DNA of 64,000 nt from Anisakis pegreffii (lineage: Eukaryota; Nematoda; Chromadorea; Rhabditida; Anisakidae): positions 144,969-208,968 of the forward strand of contig JAPYMA010000147.1 of the NCBI GenBank assembly GCA_035041965.1, given 5' to 3'. A program made the position numbers and the translations under genes. Under the pieces are notes generated by a model, which was not told where the DNA came from, searched no databases, and saw only the letters and a list, made by a program, of their open reading frames with translations. Below are positions 26,434 through 37,040 of this stretch, in pieces (position 1 is the stretch's first letter; every line of letters starts with the position of its first letter).

Positions 26434-29400
26434 TCATTCTGCTGTTGAATGAACAATTCGTTTTATCCAGCTGAGGTAAGGCACAACCATTGTGTAGATA
26501 CCCGGTCGACCACGCAGAGCACAACCATCGCCCCAACTGATCACGCCAGCCAAATAGTACAGATCTGGAATAAAGAAAGTAACTTAACTAACTTACACTT
26601 CTTCACCCGCATGAACGCTACTGCGTTTCGTGAGAAGCCCGGTACCAAAATGGCGATTTAGAACATGGGAATAAATCATGCAAACCTTCATGATGAGTTG
26701 AGCTAGGACGGAGCAAGCGAAGTACTCTTCACAACTGTTCATTAGGACAAATCATTAACGCTCATATCTCATGAGCACATTATGAGAAATACCGAGAATA
26801 CGGAGCAAACTGACAATAAGCGATTACCATCAATCTGACATGCAAACGGTCCTCCAGAGTCTCCTTGACACGTATCAATGCCACCACTCAAATAACCTGC
26901 ACAAAATGCCGATGAACTAATAGACTGGTAGACTTCAGAGGATTCGAGGCATTCATCACGATTCAAGATCGGTATCGTTGCTGCTTGTAGTATTTTTGGA
27001 TAATCCACTGATGACGCTGCAAAAACAAGCAATTAGTCACTTTTTCGACAGTCACCACTTTGTTACTATCATTGTCATACCTTCGCCAAGTCTTCCCCAT
27101 CCTGAGACAACGCATTTTCTGCCCGGATGATAGTCAAAATCAGTGGATGGAAGACATATCGGTTGAACAAATTTGCCAAATCGAATACTTCGATTGACCT
27201 CTAGCAATGCAACATCGTCAGCGAATAGATCTGAAATTATTCATCTATTCAGCTCAACGCCAAATCACTTGTAATGTTCTAATGGAACTGTATTGTGCAC
27301 ATGATTTTAACATCGCCACCGTAACTCTTTGCTATCGTATTCTTACAAAGTATTCTTCGAACGACTCTTTGAGACTATTTGTTGAATACAATCATCATAA
27401 TTCTTCATGTGCTACTGGTCTTCTGTTCTTAAGACGTATAATCTTAAGGTATAGAATCCAATCGTGAAAGTAGCGAAATGCATCGAAATAATCGACTGAT
27501 GGAGAGTGGCTAAATGAACAGAAATAATCAGAGGAGAAACAATACCTTTATAAGAGGGATACTTAACAATACGTGATATATTCAGAATTTGTTCACTCCC
27601 TTCCTCTTCTACGATATCCCAATCACCAACAACTACTTCATAGTGAGTCGCGTCCGAATTCTCGCTGAAGAAAACTTAACTAAAAACGAGTTTAAAATGA
27701 ATCGGGAATGTGTTATGTTTTCTATGCGATGCACGCCAGTTAAGCGCATCGGTCAAGAACAGCCCTTCAAAAAATGCATTATAGGGGCAATACATGGCAA
27801 AGTGTGATGATAATATTCAACTGGATTGTTTAATAGCGAAGGGATTTTAAAGATCACATCAAAAGTGATATCAAGAAAAATTCTTGTCGCATTTGCTAAA
27901 GCCGCCAGACCAACATCGAAGTAGCTATAAGATGATGCGGCGAATAACTCAATTAACGACCGTGATCACTGACTGACACATTCAAAGGAATGACTAACTC
28001 AAAACAATGCGCCGCAGTCAGAAGGAATCTGTCGGAAAGAATCGAAGCACCACAATGAAGTCTGTGATCGCTTTTCATGTGTAATGCTGCAGTCCATGGG
28101 AATGCAGCCGGTACAGCATCGAATCCACCGACGACACGAGCGTATCGATGCTTGCGTGGATCACGCGCTATCATATCCACATAACGTGCACCACATGTTG
28201 GAGCATCTCAAAATTGGTCATTTTCTGATGAGTTGACATGATTCATTTAATGCAGTGGTTCTCACGTTCGGATGCTTCATTACTGCTTTTCATGATCTAG
28301 CAGGCCACCGTTATGCCCCCTGCCCCCTATTAAATGTGGAAATCGCAAATGTTATGCTCAGGTGACCGTTACATTCAATCTCATTAGCACATCCATGATG
28401 GTAATCGACATAGCTGTACCTCCTCTTAGACCGTTGTGTTCCGCAGTATTGCAATCGATTATGATTGCATGGAAAGCAATTGTCTATGACACGCTCACTT
28501 CAAACTGATTTTTGTATTCTCATTCTTTTCAGGCGTGTTTTATTCACTCTCATAACTATTGCATGTGAATACCGTTCTCTTGATGAGTTTTTCTCATTCA
28601 CTACGTCTCATTTCACTTCACAATTTCTTATTCTGTAGCATGTACTATTTACTGACGACTGTTGACAGCCGAACTCAACAATACAACAACTGAATTGAAT
28701 TGCTCAACAACGTTCGACAGTCGGATAATCAATTATAGAATGCATTGTATAGAATGAGAATTTGACTTGAACTGTTAAGTGAAATGAATGAGAAAATAGC
28801 ACAGGAGAACACTTTTGGTGATAAAAGTTATGAGAGCGATTGCGAGAGCAAGGAAAAGAATGAAAACCCTATTAAAACAAATGAAAATCCGCACGAGCTA
28901 ATGATACTCAGACAATTGGAGAATGAAGAGTGTTGCCATCAACTAACCACATTTACATAACCGTGTTAAAAAACAGTATCGCCCAAAATGGGTAACTTCG
29001 CCCCCTATGAGAACCACTGATTTAGTGGAAAAGCTGTAAGTCAATGTGAACAACAGAATGAACCGTTCTCAGATGAGCACTGAAGACGAGCATATGAGTT
29101 TCTGCAATTTTGCTGTCCATCCAGTCGGCAAATGCTTTCACTACACTTGATTCGCCATCCCATCGTCGGGTTCACCTCATTTGTCGTATCCGCAATAACA
29201 TTTGTTCTATTCCTGAATACATCAACTATTAAATACTCACAGTCATCTATATGAGATATTGCATAGTTACATCTCTTGGTTATTTTCCATGAGAATATTC
29301 AGTTGACCTTTTGAGAAGAATACAAATAGTATAAGCATAATTTGTTTGAATAACTAGCAAACAACAAGGGTTACTACCTTGACCGGATGAGTTTGCAGAG

Positions 29401-32400
29401 AGTAGGAACGTGTGAATCACTTAAGGAATCTGCGCAAACTGGTTGCCAGACGTCGTCGAATCGAACCTCGAGCCGAGCTCTGTTCGTCTGAGCAATAATA
29501 ACAATCCGCCACTCGATATCTGCAAATTTGTTGATTTCTGGCACTCAGAATTGTGGATTAATGGACGATGCTTACCGAATGGAAGTTTAGACTTGCAATC
29601 GAAATCCACTTAAGAGCTTAATGGGAAAGTGAAGAAAACTTTTAGTGACATGAATGCGGAGTATGTCAACTATAACTCACCTTCACAATGGTGTTCATCA
29701 TCACCGGTTGCGCAATCGGGACGAGAATCGCAAACATTCTCGACATTGATGCATTCACCAGAAGCACACGCAAACTTTCCAGCACCGCACTGATTACACT
29801 GAAGGGATTGTGTGCATGAATGGATATCCGGTAGTGAGCAGCTCGATGACCGAATACATTCAATCGACCAGTGTGACCCTTTTAGATGAGCACCCACATT
29901 ACGAACACTCCTGCAAATGGTTTAGGATGAATGAGCAGGATTCATTTTTTATGAATGACTTAGTTGAGTACAAAACTAGAACCGATTCTGAGAACAATCA
30001 CAAATTTGCTTCATGAGGTGACTCGATCAACTGGAGAACGATGAAAAACTCACTGATATCCAAATTTCTCACAGACGTATCGCTCATTTGATCGAGTATA
30101 ATTGATGGAGCAAACTCCAGCCCAAATCGATGATCCCTTTCGCAATTCGAGGTAGCCGTTCGAGAGACGGGATGAAAGCGACTCTTAAAATTGGGGAGCA
30201 TTTTATTGGTCGGATGATTGTTCCTCGAATACATCATATTTCTAATCAGTCTACAGGACGACTGATCAGAAGCGTGTTCTTCAAGTTGAGAAGTTGTGTA
30301 TGAAAATCGAAGATTATCACACAAACTTCGCGTTGAAGTAATTTTCCGATGAGTTGGTATCGTTGATGCGAATCGGACAAAGGCGCAATCAATGAAACCA
30401 AAAGAGTTGTCATCAGTAAAGCATTATCATTATTATTACTAACGCTGACCTCTGCCAGGATGGAAGATTCGCGTGTAGAATGCACTATTGAACTTGGGAC
30501 GTAGCGATGTGGATGAGACACCTCTGGCTAATGCGCAAACCCTCGCAACGACATTATAAGAAAATGAAACACATTCGAATGTTTCACTGCTCAAACAACG
30601 ATGAGCACACTGCAAACGATTCTTCTCAGTTTACTTGCATTCGTCTCACTTCCAATAAACAATCATAAAAAGGTCATATTCAACAATCAAAATGTGTGAC
30701 ACTCACAACTTGAGGATGTGGAACATGTGTCCATACTTCAACTATTGAATCACTCAATTCGGATTCACCAACTTTGGTAAAATTTCTAAGCCAGTCGGCT
30801 GCAAAGAAAATTATTTATTTGAATGACTGAATATCTGATGGTTGTTTGGTGGCAATGAACTGCACGTGTGAAAATCCAATGGTTTTCTTTAGGCAATAAG
30901 TAGGCAAAATTTCAAAGGAAGAAAAAATGATGCAACATACGACAATTCATCTCATCCCACCCATTCGGACAATCAGTCTCATAATCACACAGAAATTCCA
31001 CATCAACACAGTCTTGACTGTCACCGCATCGCACCTCTCCGGCTGGACAGCTCGAGACAATCTCGTCTGAAGCACAAATTTTTTTAAACGATTCGTTATC
31101 GTCATTAAAGAAAGAACAGAACGGGATAAATCAATAGACCCAACGGGTAATTCATAGAATGTTCTTCATGTTTCAATTGCACAAACCGTCAGTATCGCAT
31201 TTCAGTTTCACTCCATCGTTACAGCTTTGAGCCGTGAGCACAGCACAGCTCCTTAATCCACACAGCACGTTCACGACTGATCGATTCGTAAGTGAAACTT
31301 TTTCCGCATAAGCAACCTTACTGCAAACTTGATTCATTTAATGTGTCACCATCAGACTGAAATCGTGACTGAGTGACAATCAGTTTTCATATTTGTAAAC
31401 TTTCCTCCATGATCAGCCGCTGATCACGTTCCTATCTGTTGCCTAACACATCACTCAGACAGGTGATATGCTATCAGTCTTATCCAGTACACTCTTCAGT
31501 CTCATATAAGAGGTCGAAGTTTTCGCAAAACGAACTCTTTGGCAATAAATATAGTCATTCAACTAATTTTTCATTCACTGAATGCAATCGTCACTCGATC
31601 ACTGGTGAAACTACTCATTTATACGATTCAATTCAGGTTGTTAAAAGGGATATAAACAAGCGATTTGAAAAGGATCACAAACCCGCTTCATTCAAAGTCA
31701 CATCTCACTCGAATTATTAACAATCATTCATTCGTGAATATAATGACTCAACACGATTCACTTTCATAATTTATGCGCGTGTAATTTGTATTGTATTGTT
31801 CGAGAATGTGTATTCACTCAATTCACCATTTGCTTGCTCGTTAATGCGAAAGAATCAGACGAATCAAAAGTTCCGGCAACATTGCAATTATCAGTTTAAA
31901 ATTCTTTTGAACAGTCACAGCAACAAGCTCTATGGGAACAAGTGTTCGTTAGTCGCACACAACCGATTAGCATAGATCATTCAATAGATTACATGACAAT
32001 GGTATGACTGTTCATTCACAAAATATCATGCAAGCGTTTGAACAGAAATATTCTAAATGGAACTGACACAGAATAATGATATTTTCGGCTGAAATTTTGT
32101 TTCAAAAAGATGCCATTAAATGATCTCAAAGACCGAAAACTACCACCTGAGTTGCGTCGAATCGAGAAAACTATCATAGAGAAGATCCACCATTTCACGC
32201 TCTCGAACTGAACTTAATGCTAGACTGTACCTTAGAAAGATGCTTGCCAGCTTTTGACAAGGATACGGACAAGGCAAGGATACTCACCTAGAGCCGAGTT
32301 GCCGGCAGATAAAATCACCGATACGCTTCGAGTAGGAATCGAAGCATACTGCTGAGGATATTGCGGGATTCTGTTGATCTACAGCAGTGATGAAATCTAA

Positions 32401-32508
32401 TGGATCGCGACTGAATGTAACAGCATTTGACGAAATGAATAATTGTGCCAATATAAAGAGATGAATAAAAAGTAATTCACAATCGATTAGAAATCGATCA
32501 GATAGCAT
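26434..32508 (-). CDS. secreted mosaic trypsin-like serine protease (SRCR / LDLRa / SRCR / LDLRa / SRCR / trypsin)
   Basis: Thirteen exons join in phase: 32508-32288, 31320-31187, 31066-30941, 30798-30707, 30181-30054, 29910-29681, 29519-29378, 29212-29064, 28206-27999, 27664-27546, 27230-27081, 27016-26828 and 26564-26434. They give 672 residues. Order: signal peptide (core [16 protein letters not shown]), SRCR-like 1 (about 34-118), LDLRa 1 (about 124-160), linker, SRCR 2 (about 194-268), LDLRa 2 (about 270-309), SRCR 3 (about 313-408), then the protease. Activation would cut ARVVGG after Arg431. The catalytic triad is His474 (TAAHC), Asp522 (DDVALL) and Ser620 (GDSGGP). Asp614, six residues before the Ser, predicts cleavage after Lys/Arg. 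Everything needed for activity is present. The layout recalls vertebrate mosaic proteases such as neurotrypsin or enteropeptidase, but orthology is not claimed. An acceptor at 32411 could mean exon 1 starts internally at 32410, with a different N-terminus. Confidence 0.93.
28253..29019 (+). mobile_element. hAT-type non-autonomous element, copy C
   Basis: It is 767 bp long with the best-preserved ends: CAGTGGTTCTCACG at the left and TGAGAACCACTG at the right. The 8-bp target duplication is ATTTAATG / ATTTAGTG. These ends and the 8-bp duplication are the hallmark of the hAT superfamily. A short plus-strand open stretch near 28790-28910 corresponds to the MNEKLAEENT module of the other copies. 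It lies wholly inside the intron between exons 8 and 9 of the serine protease. Confidence 0.92.
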
Positions 32509-33695
32509 AGCAGATAAACGTGTGGTCAATTGAGCTAATATTGAACAGATACTCGAGTGCAACACAACGAACTTGATGATAAATAAGCCAGCGATGAACT
32601 CTTGACGGCGTTTGTTGTATTGCACTTCCGACAACAAGAACACCACCAATATCACTAACAATTGATGACTACTTCAATTAAAAGCAGAAAAGACGATCTC
32701 CATCGAATTCTATTCAAATGTTTTCATCAAAACGTTTAATTGTTGTAACTAATCGTAAATGATCGTTATTGAATGGCACCAATGATGACGGTATTAGCAA
32801 CGATGCTACGGAATTGTCGTCTCTTCGAATGTCGAATGAGAGTTGATTCATTGAATCGCGATCACTCTTTATTGCAGATTTTCAATGCGACTTTCGAGTT
32901 GTTTAAACCGATCATCACGTTTACACAACACCAACACTACAAAAGAGCTATCCGAATGCGTATTAACCAGCAGCTCCCACATATCCCTCCAACGCCATAA
33001 ATGTGCTGCAGACAGTCTCATCTCGTCTCGTTATTTTCAGTCACCGATGTGCATGTGCACAAAGCTGAAAGTATACTTCCGGATTTTTGGTAATTGCAAT
33101 GGGCTTTACATGAAATGTTTTCATGTTAGCGTCACTGAAGCTTCCACTGAACAAAACTTCATCTGACCGGAATTCGTCAGATGGAGTATTACAATGACAT
33201 GTGTACATTCACCACAATGCGATATGCATTACCAACAGAATTTTTCCTATTCCTGTTGTTTTGTCGTCCATTTTCCATATTTTAATTCTGTGTTTGTGAA
33301 ATGGATTTCGGACTATATTCCGTTTATGCAATTCATCTATGAGCACTGTTGGTTTAAGAGCTTTGGTTTTAAAAAAAATCGAAAGAATGAAAGTACATAG
33401 TCGTTTTAGTCACGAGCGCCACCAACATTGCATCTAGCAGTCTTTGGTAAGTGATCATTAGCTAATGTAGTATCCGTGTCCATCAAAATGTCCGTCCCGA
33501 TGAACGAATTTTGCAGTGAAAGCGATGTTTCACGATTAATGATCTTGTTGAGATATTTATGAGACAAAACAGTGAGATGCGCTTTGAACGAACGCAAATG
33601 AATGAACACGGATAGGAGGATGAATTTGTATAACATGAATTGTGTAAATAAACACAAGGAAACAAACATGAATGAGGATAAAAGAGTATCAATCG
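32509..33695. other. no recognised gene; upstream region of the protease
   Basis: Short frames on plus (32773-33400) and minus show no domain or splice structure. The region should hold the protease promoter, and any alternative first exon. Confidence 0.4.
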
Positions 33696-33799
33696 AAAAA
33701 TTTGGAACGCTTCACGAATTTGCGTGTCATCCTTGCGCAGGGGCCATGCTAATCTTCTCTGTATTGTTCCAATTTTAGTATATGTTCATCGGAATGAAC
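33696..33799 (-). ncRNA. U6: U6 spliceosomal snRNA
   Basis: The minus strand reads the full U6 sequence. The 5' stem is GTTCATTCCGATGAAC, followed by ATATACTAAAATTGG, then the invariant core with the ACAGAGA box and AGATTAGCATGG, then CCCCTGCGCAAGGATGACAC, and a 3' end running into TTTTT at 33700-33696. The 104-nt length matches the family (about 102-107). U6 is made by RNA polymerase III, base-pairs with U4 and later with U2 and the 5' splice site, and forms the catalytic centre of the spliceosome. Every conserved element is intact, and an upstream TATA box at the right distance argues for a working gene rather than a retro-pseudogene. Confidence 0.95.
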
Positions 33800-33824
33800 A
33801 CTTTGTTACCGTCATAAGTCGCTC

Positions 33825-33831
33825 ATATATA
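33825..33831 (-). promoter_or_regulatory. TATA box of the U6 gene
   Basis: TATATAT on the minus strand lies 26-32 bases upstream of the U6 start at 33799, where a polymerase III type-3 promoter places its TATA element. A proximal sequence element is expected about 30 bases further upstream (around 33850-33875, a C-rich stretch on the minus strand), but I cannot confirm its motif. Confidence 0.75.
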
Positions 33832-34273
33832 AGGCTGTGGCAATTGAACGCATTGGCGAGTGGGTTGAGGGCAGAGAAAAACACAACATCCCTCATGCGA
33901 TCGAACGCGTTTTACACTGATCTTTCATGTCGCTCTATAACTGGCACACGCCTAGTCTTGAATGGCGTTTTCAGTGAACACATCAGAAGGCTTATCCGTT
34001 TTCTTTGTTTCAATGTAGGTACAGTTATCAACCCTTTTTGCTTAAACAACGAATTGGATTAATAAAATTAGTCCATTAATTCGATTAAACAACGAATTCG
34101 AATATAATGATAAATGTGTGGGTTTATGCGCATATTGATAATGAATTAAGAGAAAAATGAATTACCTTGAGATGGTTCGACCGATGGATGCGCACTGTTG
34201 CTGAATAGTAGTAGAATATTGACAGAAATGGGGATTGAGGAATAAAATTTTGGAAAAGGAAGGGTTAGTTAAT
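33832..34273. other. no recognised gene; U6 upstream flank
   Basis: Apart from the presumed U6 proximal element, nothing is recognised before the Penelope-like element begins. Confidence 0.4.
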
Positions 34274-34312
34274 CGGTAAACGTTTCGGTGTAACACACCA
34301 GCTTCAGTACCG
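34274..34312 (-). ncRNA. hammerhead-ribozyme-like fold downstream of the Penelope-like element
   Basis: The minus strand reads CGGTA (stem I), CTGAAG, CT, GGTGT-GTT-ACACC (stem II hairpin), GAAAC, GTT, TACCG (stem I partner). This is the order of a minimal hammerhead: CUGANGA, stem II, GAAA, a tiny stem III, an NUH cleavage triplet, stem I. The one departure is at the position of A9, where CT replaces a single A. Penelope-like elements are known to carry minimal hammerheads in their terminal repeats, and this one sits about 155 bases past the ORF stop. Activity with the altered core is doubtful. Confidence 0.45.
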
Positions 34313-34467
34313 TTCGAATGTTGCATAAAGGCAAGGGTAATGTTGGATAGTCAAGGAAGCATGCTGTTATTGTGATGATAATATTAATATTAATAACCGA
34401 GAACGTAATAGATTAGTGTGATCTTAATGCTCGACGAATCATCTTCAACGTTAACCGAAGCTTTCGT

Positions 34468-35817
34468 TCAAGATGAACGACTATTGATAAATCTCATTGC
34501 CTCCGACATTTCTTGTCGGACATTAACATCCGGATGGAGGTCATGTATGTATAATGTCTCCTTTATTTTGCGGCGCTGTAGGTTTGCCTCGAAAGAGATG
34601 ATGTCAATCTCCGTACGTGCCACCCGACCCGCGTGAATATTCTTCATGTGAACTGACCAAGGTCTGTCCCGTTCGGGATGATTCATGTCCGCTAGATGTT
34701 GTTTGTAACGGAGGCGCAGAGGTTGACCCGTTTCTCCAATGTAGAATGCTGGGCATCCCTTGCACGCGATTTTATACACCACACCCTTGATGTTACACTC
34801 TCCGCCACCCTCCTTGCAAACCTCACAGTTGTTCACATCACATCTGCAGTCATATAGTCTTGAGTTTGTTAGTATATCTTTGAGTGAAGGGGGCGATTGG
34901 GGGATAACATTGACGTTTACATTCCATTTTGAGAAAATTTTCTCCACTCGATATGTGAAAGCGTCCCCTATGTAGGGTATTCTGATGTTTGGCAATCCAT
35001 ACACCAACATACGAGGCCTTGAGCTTAGGGATGATGTGTCGTAGCCATTGATTTCCGCTATAATTTCAGCCTTTCTTCTTGATGTTTCCTTGTGTTCCTC
35101 CGATGACCGTTCCACCGCTCTGTGTATATAATTCTTGATTGTTCGCTTCTTGAGGTCATCGGGATTCGCTGACTCTTTGTTCAGAATTATGGCTTTCTTC
35201 ATTGGTTTACGATACCATCTGTATTCTAGGCCATTGTTGATCCGGAGTTCTGTATCGAGGAAAGGAAGCCAGCCTTCATCATCCGGTTTTTCTCTCGTTA
35301 GTTTTATGCAGTCGTTCTTGCTATTGATCGCATCAAACAATCTATCCATGGATGATTGTGAGGTGGCAATTACGATGATATCATCTATGTATCTGCGATA
35401 CAGCAGTACATCTCGGTCGATACAGCGCCGTTCTAGGTAGTACATGTATGTTATTGCCAATAGCGGAGCCAACCGGTTCCCCATCGCTAAACCTCTCTTT
35501 TGCTCAAAATATTTCTGGTTAAATTTGAAAACATTACACTCAAGGCATACTTTAAGGAGTAGTCAGAGGTCATCAATTCGGAAACCATATCTATTTATTG
35601 AGTCTTTATGCTGCCTGAGAAGTGTCATAAGATTTTGTGCAGCTCCTTCGTTGTCGATGTTTATTTTGTGCAGCTCCTTGTTGTCGATGTTTATGTATAA
35701 AGACTCAACGTCAAAGCTTTCGATGACTTTATCACGGACTTGGATGGTCTTTAACTCATTTAGCAGTTGTGTTGTGTTTGTCAGGTGTGTTGGGATGAAC
35801 TGAAGTAAGGGCGTCAT
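34468..35817 (-). pseudogene. Penelope-like RT/endonuclease ORF with one nonsense codon
   Basis: The upstream piece 35817-35566 (84 codons) holds RT motif A. The downstream piece 35562-34468 holds the rest, of which 338 residues follow its first Met. The two are in the same frame, separated only by TGA in the sequence RIDDL-stop-LLL, so this is a single nonsense change rather than a frameshift. The near-intact frame shows that the insertion is fairly young. Confidence 0.9.
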
Positions 35818-37040
35818 AATCTTTGTCGATTAAAATTAATAAAAATTAAGTTCAAGTTCGAACTCAGCAAAGAATTCGATAAAACCAAAAACGAGAGAGG
35901 ACTGTTCATTTCAAAATGAGATGCTAGGGCAGCAAACATTGGACATCGGTTTTACGACGTTTAGTGCAACAAAGAAATGTTGTGTTTAAGTGATTTATTC
36001 TGATAAGTACTTGAAAAAACAACCGCATATTATATCATAAACGAATGCACTTAAAATTATTGAATAGTAATATCTATAAGTTTGCATTAAAAAAAGATAT
36101 ATTTTCGATTGATGATTATGAATCTTAAAAATCTATTCATAGAATCTATACTATCAGAACAAAAGCAATCCAACCTTATCAGATTTCCTGTTTATGAGAA
36201 CAGATTTCCAAATGACGTATAGGCAAACATGAAATGGCTGGTGCTTACTCATTTGAGTTGTTCGTTAAATTGACATTTCACACTCACATAGGGAAAGATT
36301 TCTCAGTTTATCCACACGGCTTTGTCACAATTGACTTTGTGAAACATAGAAGACAGAAAACTGAAGAAACTTCCTCGTTCAGTTTCCGAACGGAGGGAAG
36401 TGTGAAACATCAGTGATGCAAATGATTGTTTAACGCACTTTATTCTGTACAAATCGAAGCAGCAGCAGCATATCAGCTCGATCAAACATCAATTATGTAG
36501 GCGTTGGAAACACTTCGTTGAGTACGCAGTGAGCAGTTGATAGAGTAATTGGTAATCGGAAGCAGCAAACAAAATTGTCGACTGTTACTCATAAAAAAGC
36601 GCATTCAAAATTGCACGGGATATACGACGACACAGATATTCATCAACGTGATCAAATACATTCCCGGAATATTTTAACATGAACAAAAATATGATTTACA
36701 TCAGGATTCCAGTCTCTTTTGAGTATTTTATCAACGGTGGAGAGGGCCAAACTCAGAACAAGTTCACGAGATCTCTGTTGTGATCTATAAAAATTTTTTT
36801 GTTGCAAAACAGATACTCAAAACCAACGGGTTTCTTGTATTTGTAGAATGCTCCAGATCATTCACTGAATTCCTCGTAAATGAGAGGTGGGGGGAAGGAT
36901 AAAGCCATTCAGTGCTGATTAAAGCCCAAAATTGAATCAATCCGTATTTCCACCAAGTATTCGAGTGAACACTTTAAATCGAGTGAATTCGTTTTGTTTT
37001 TTTGTTTGTTTTTTTTTTGAAAGCGAAGTAAAATGGTTGA
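35818..37040. other. no recognised gene
   Basis: AT-rich intergenic sequence between the Penelope-like element and the receptor gene. No second terminal repeat of the element was identified. Confidence 0.45.

Larger units (their letters stand above)
34274..35817 (-). mobile_element. Penelope-like retroelement, 5'-truncated (RT + GIY-YIG)
   Basis: One reading frame runs from 35817 to a stop at 34468 (450 codons), broken by a TGA at 35565-35563. In order it encodes RT motif A (ESFDVESLYINI), motif B (RGLAMGNRLAPLL), the catalytic YIDD box (LYRRYIDDIIVI), FLDTEL and WYRKP, and a thumb region. A Cys-rich patch (CRCDVNNCEVC) comes next, then a C-terminal GIY-YIG endonuclease (YKIACKGC..FYIGET, with RLRYKQH). 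RT plus GIY-YIG in this order defines Penelope-like elements. The N-terminal part of RT before motif A is absent, so the copy is truncated and dead. The boundary at 34274 is set by the hammerhead-like fold and is tentative; 35817 is the end of recognisable coding. A 30/31-nt tandem duplication follows motif A. Confidence 0.93.

Noticed and set aside
30246..30521. Minus-strand frame within the protease gene
   Set aside because: Exons 4 and 5 of the protease join across it in phase; it has no SRCR or LDLRa features.
34760..35440. Plus-strand frames across the Penelope-like element
   Set aside because: Antisense to the RT/GIY-YIG coding strand, with no domain of their own.
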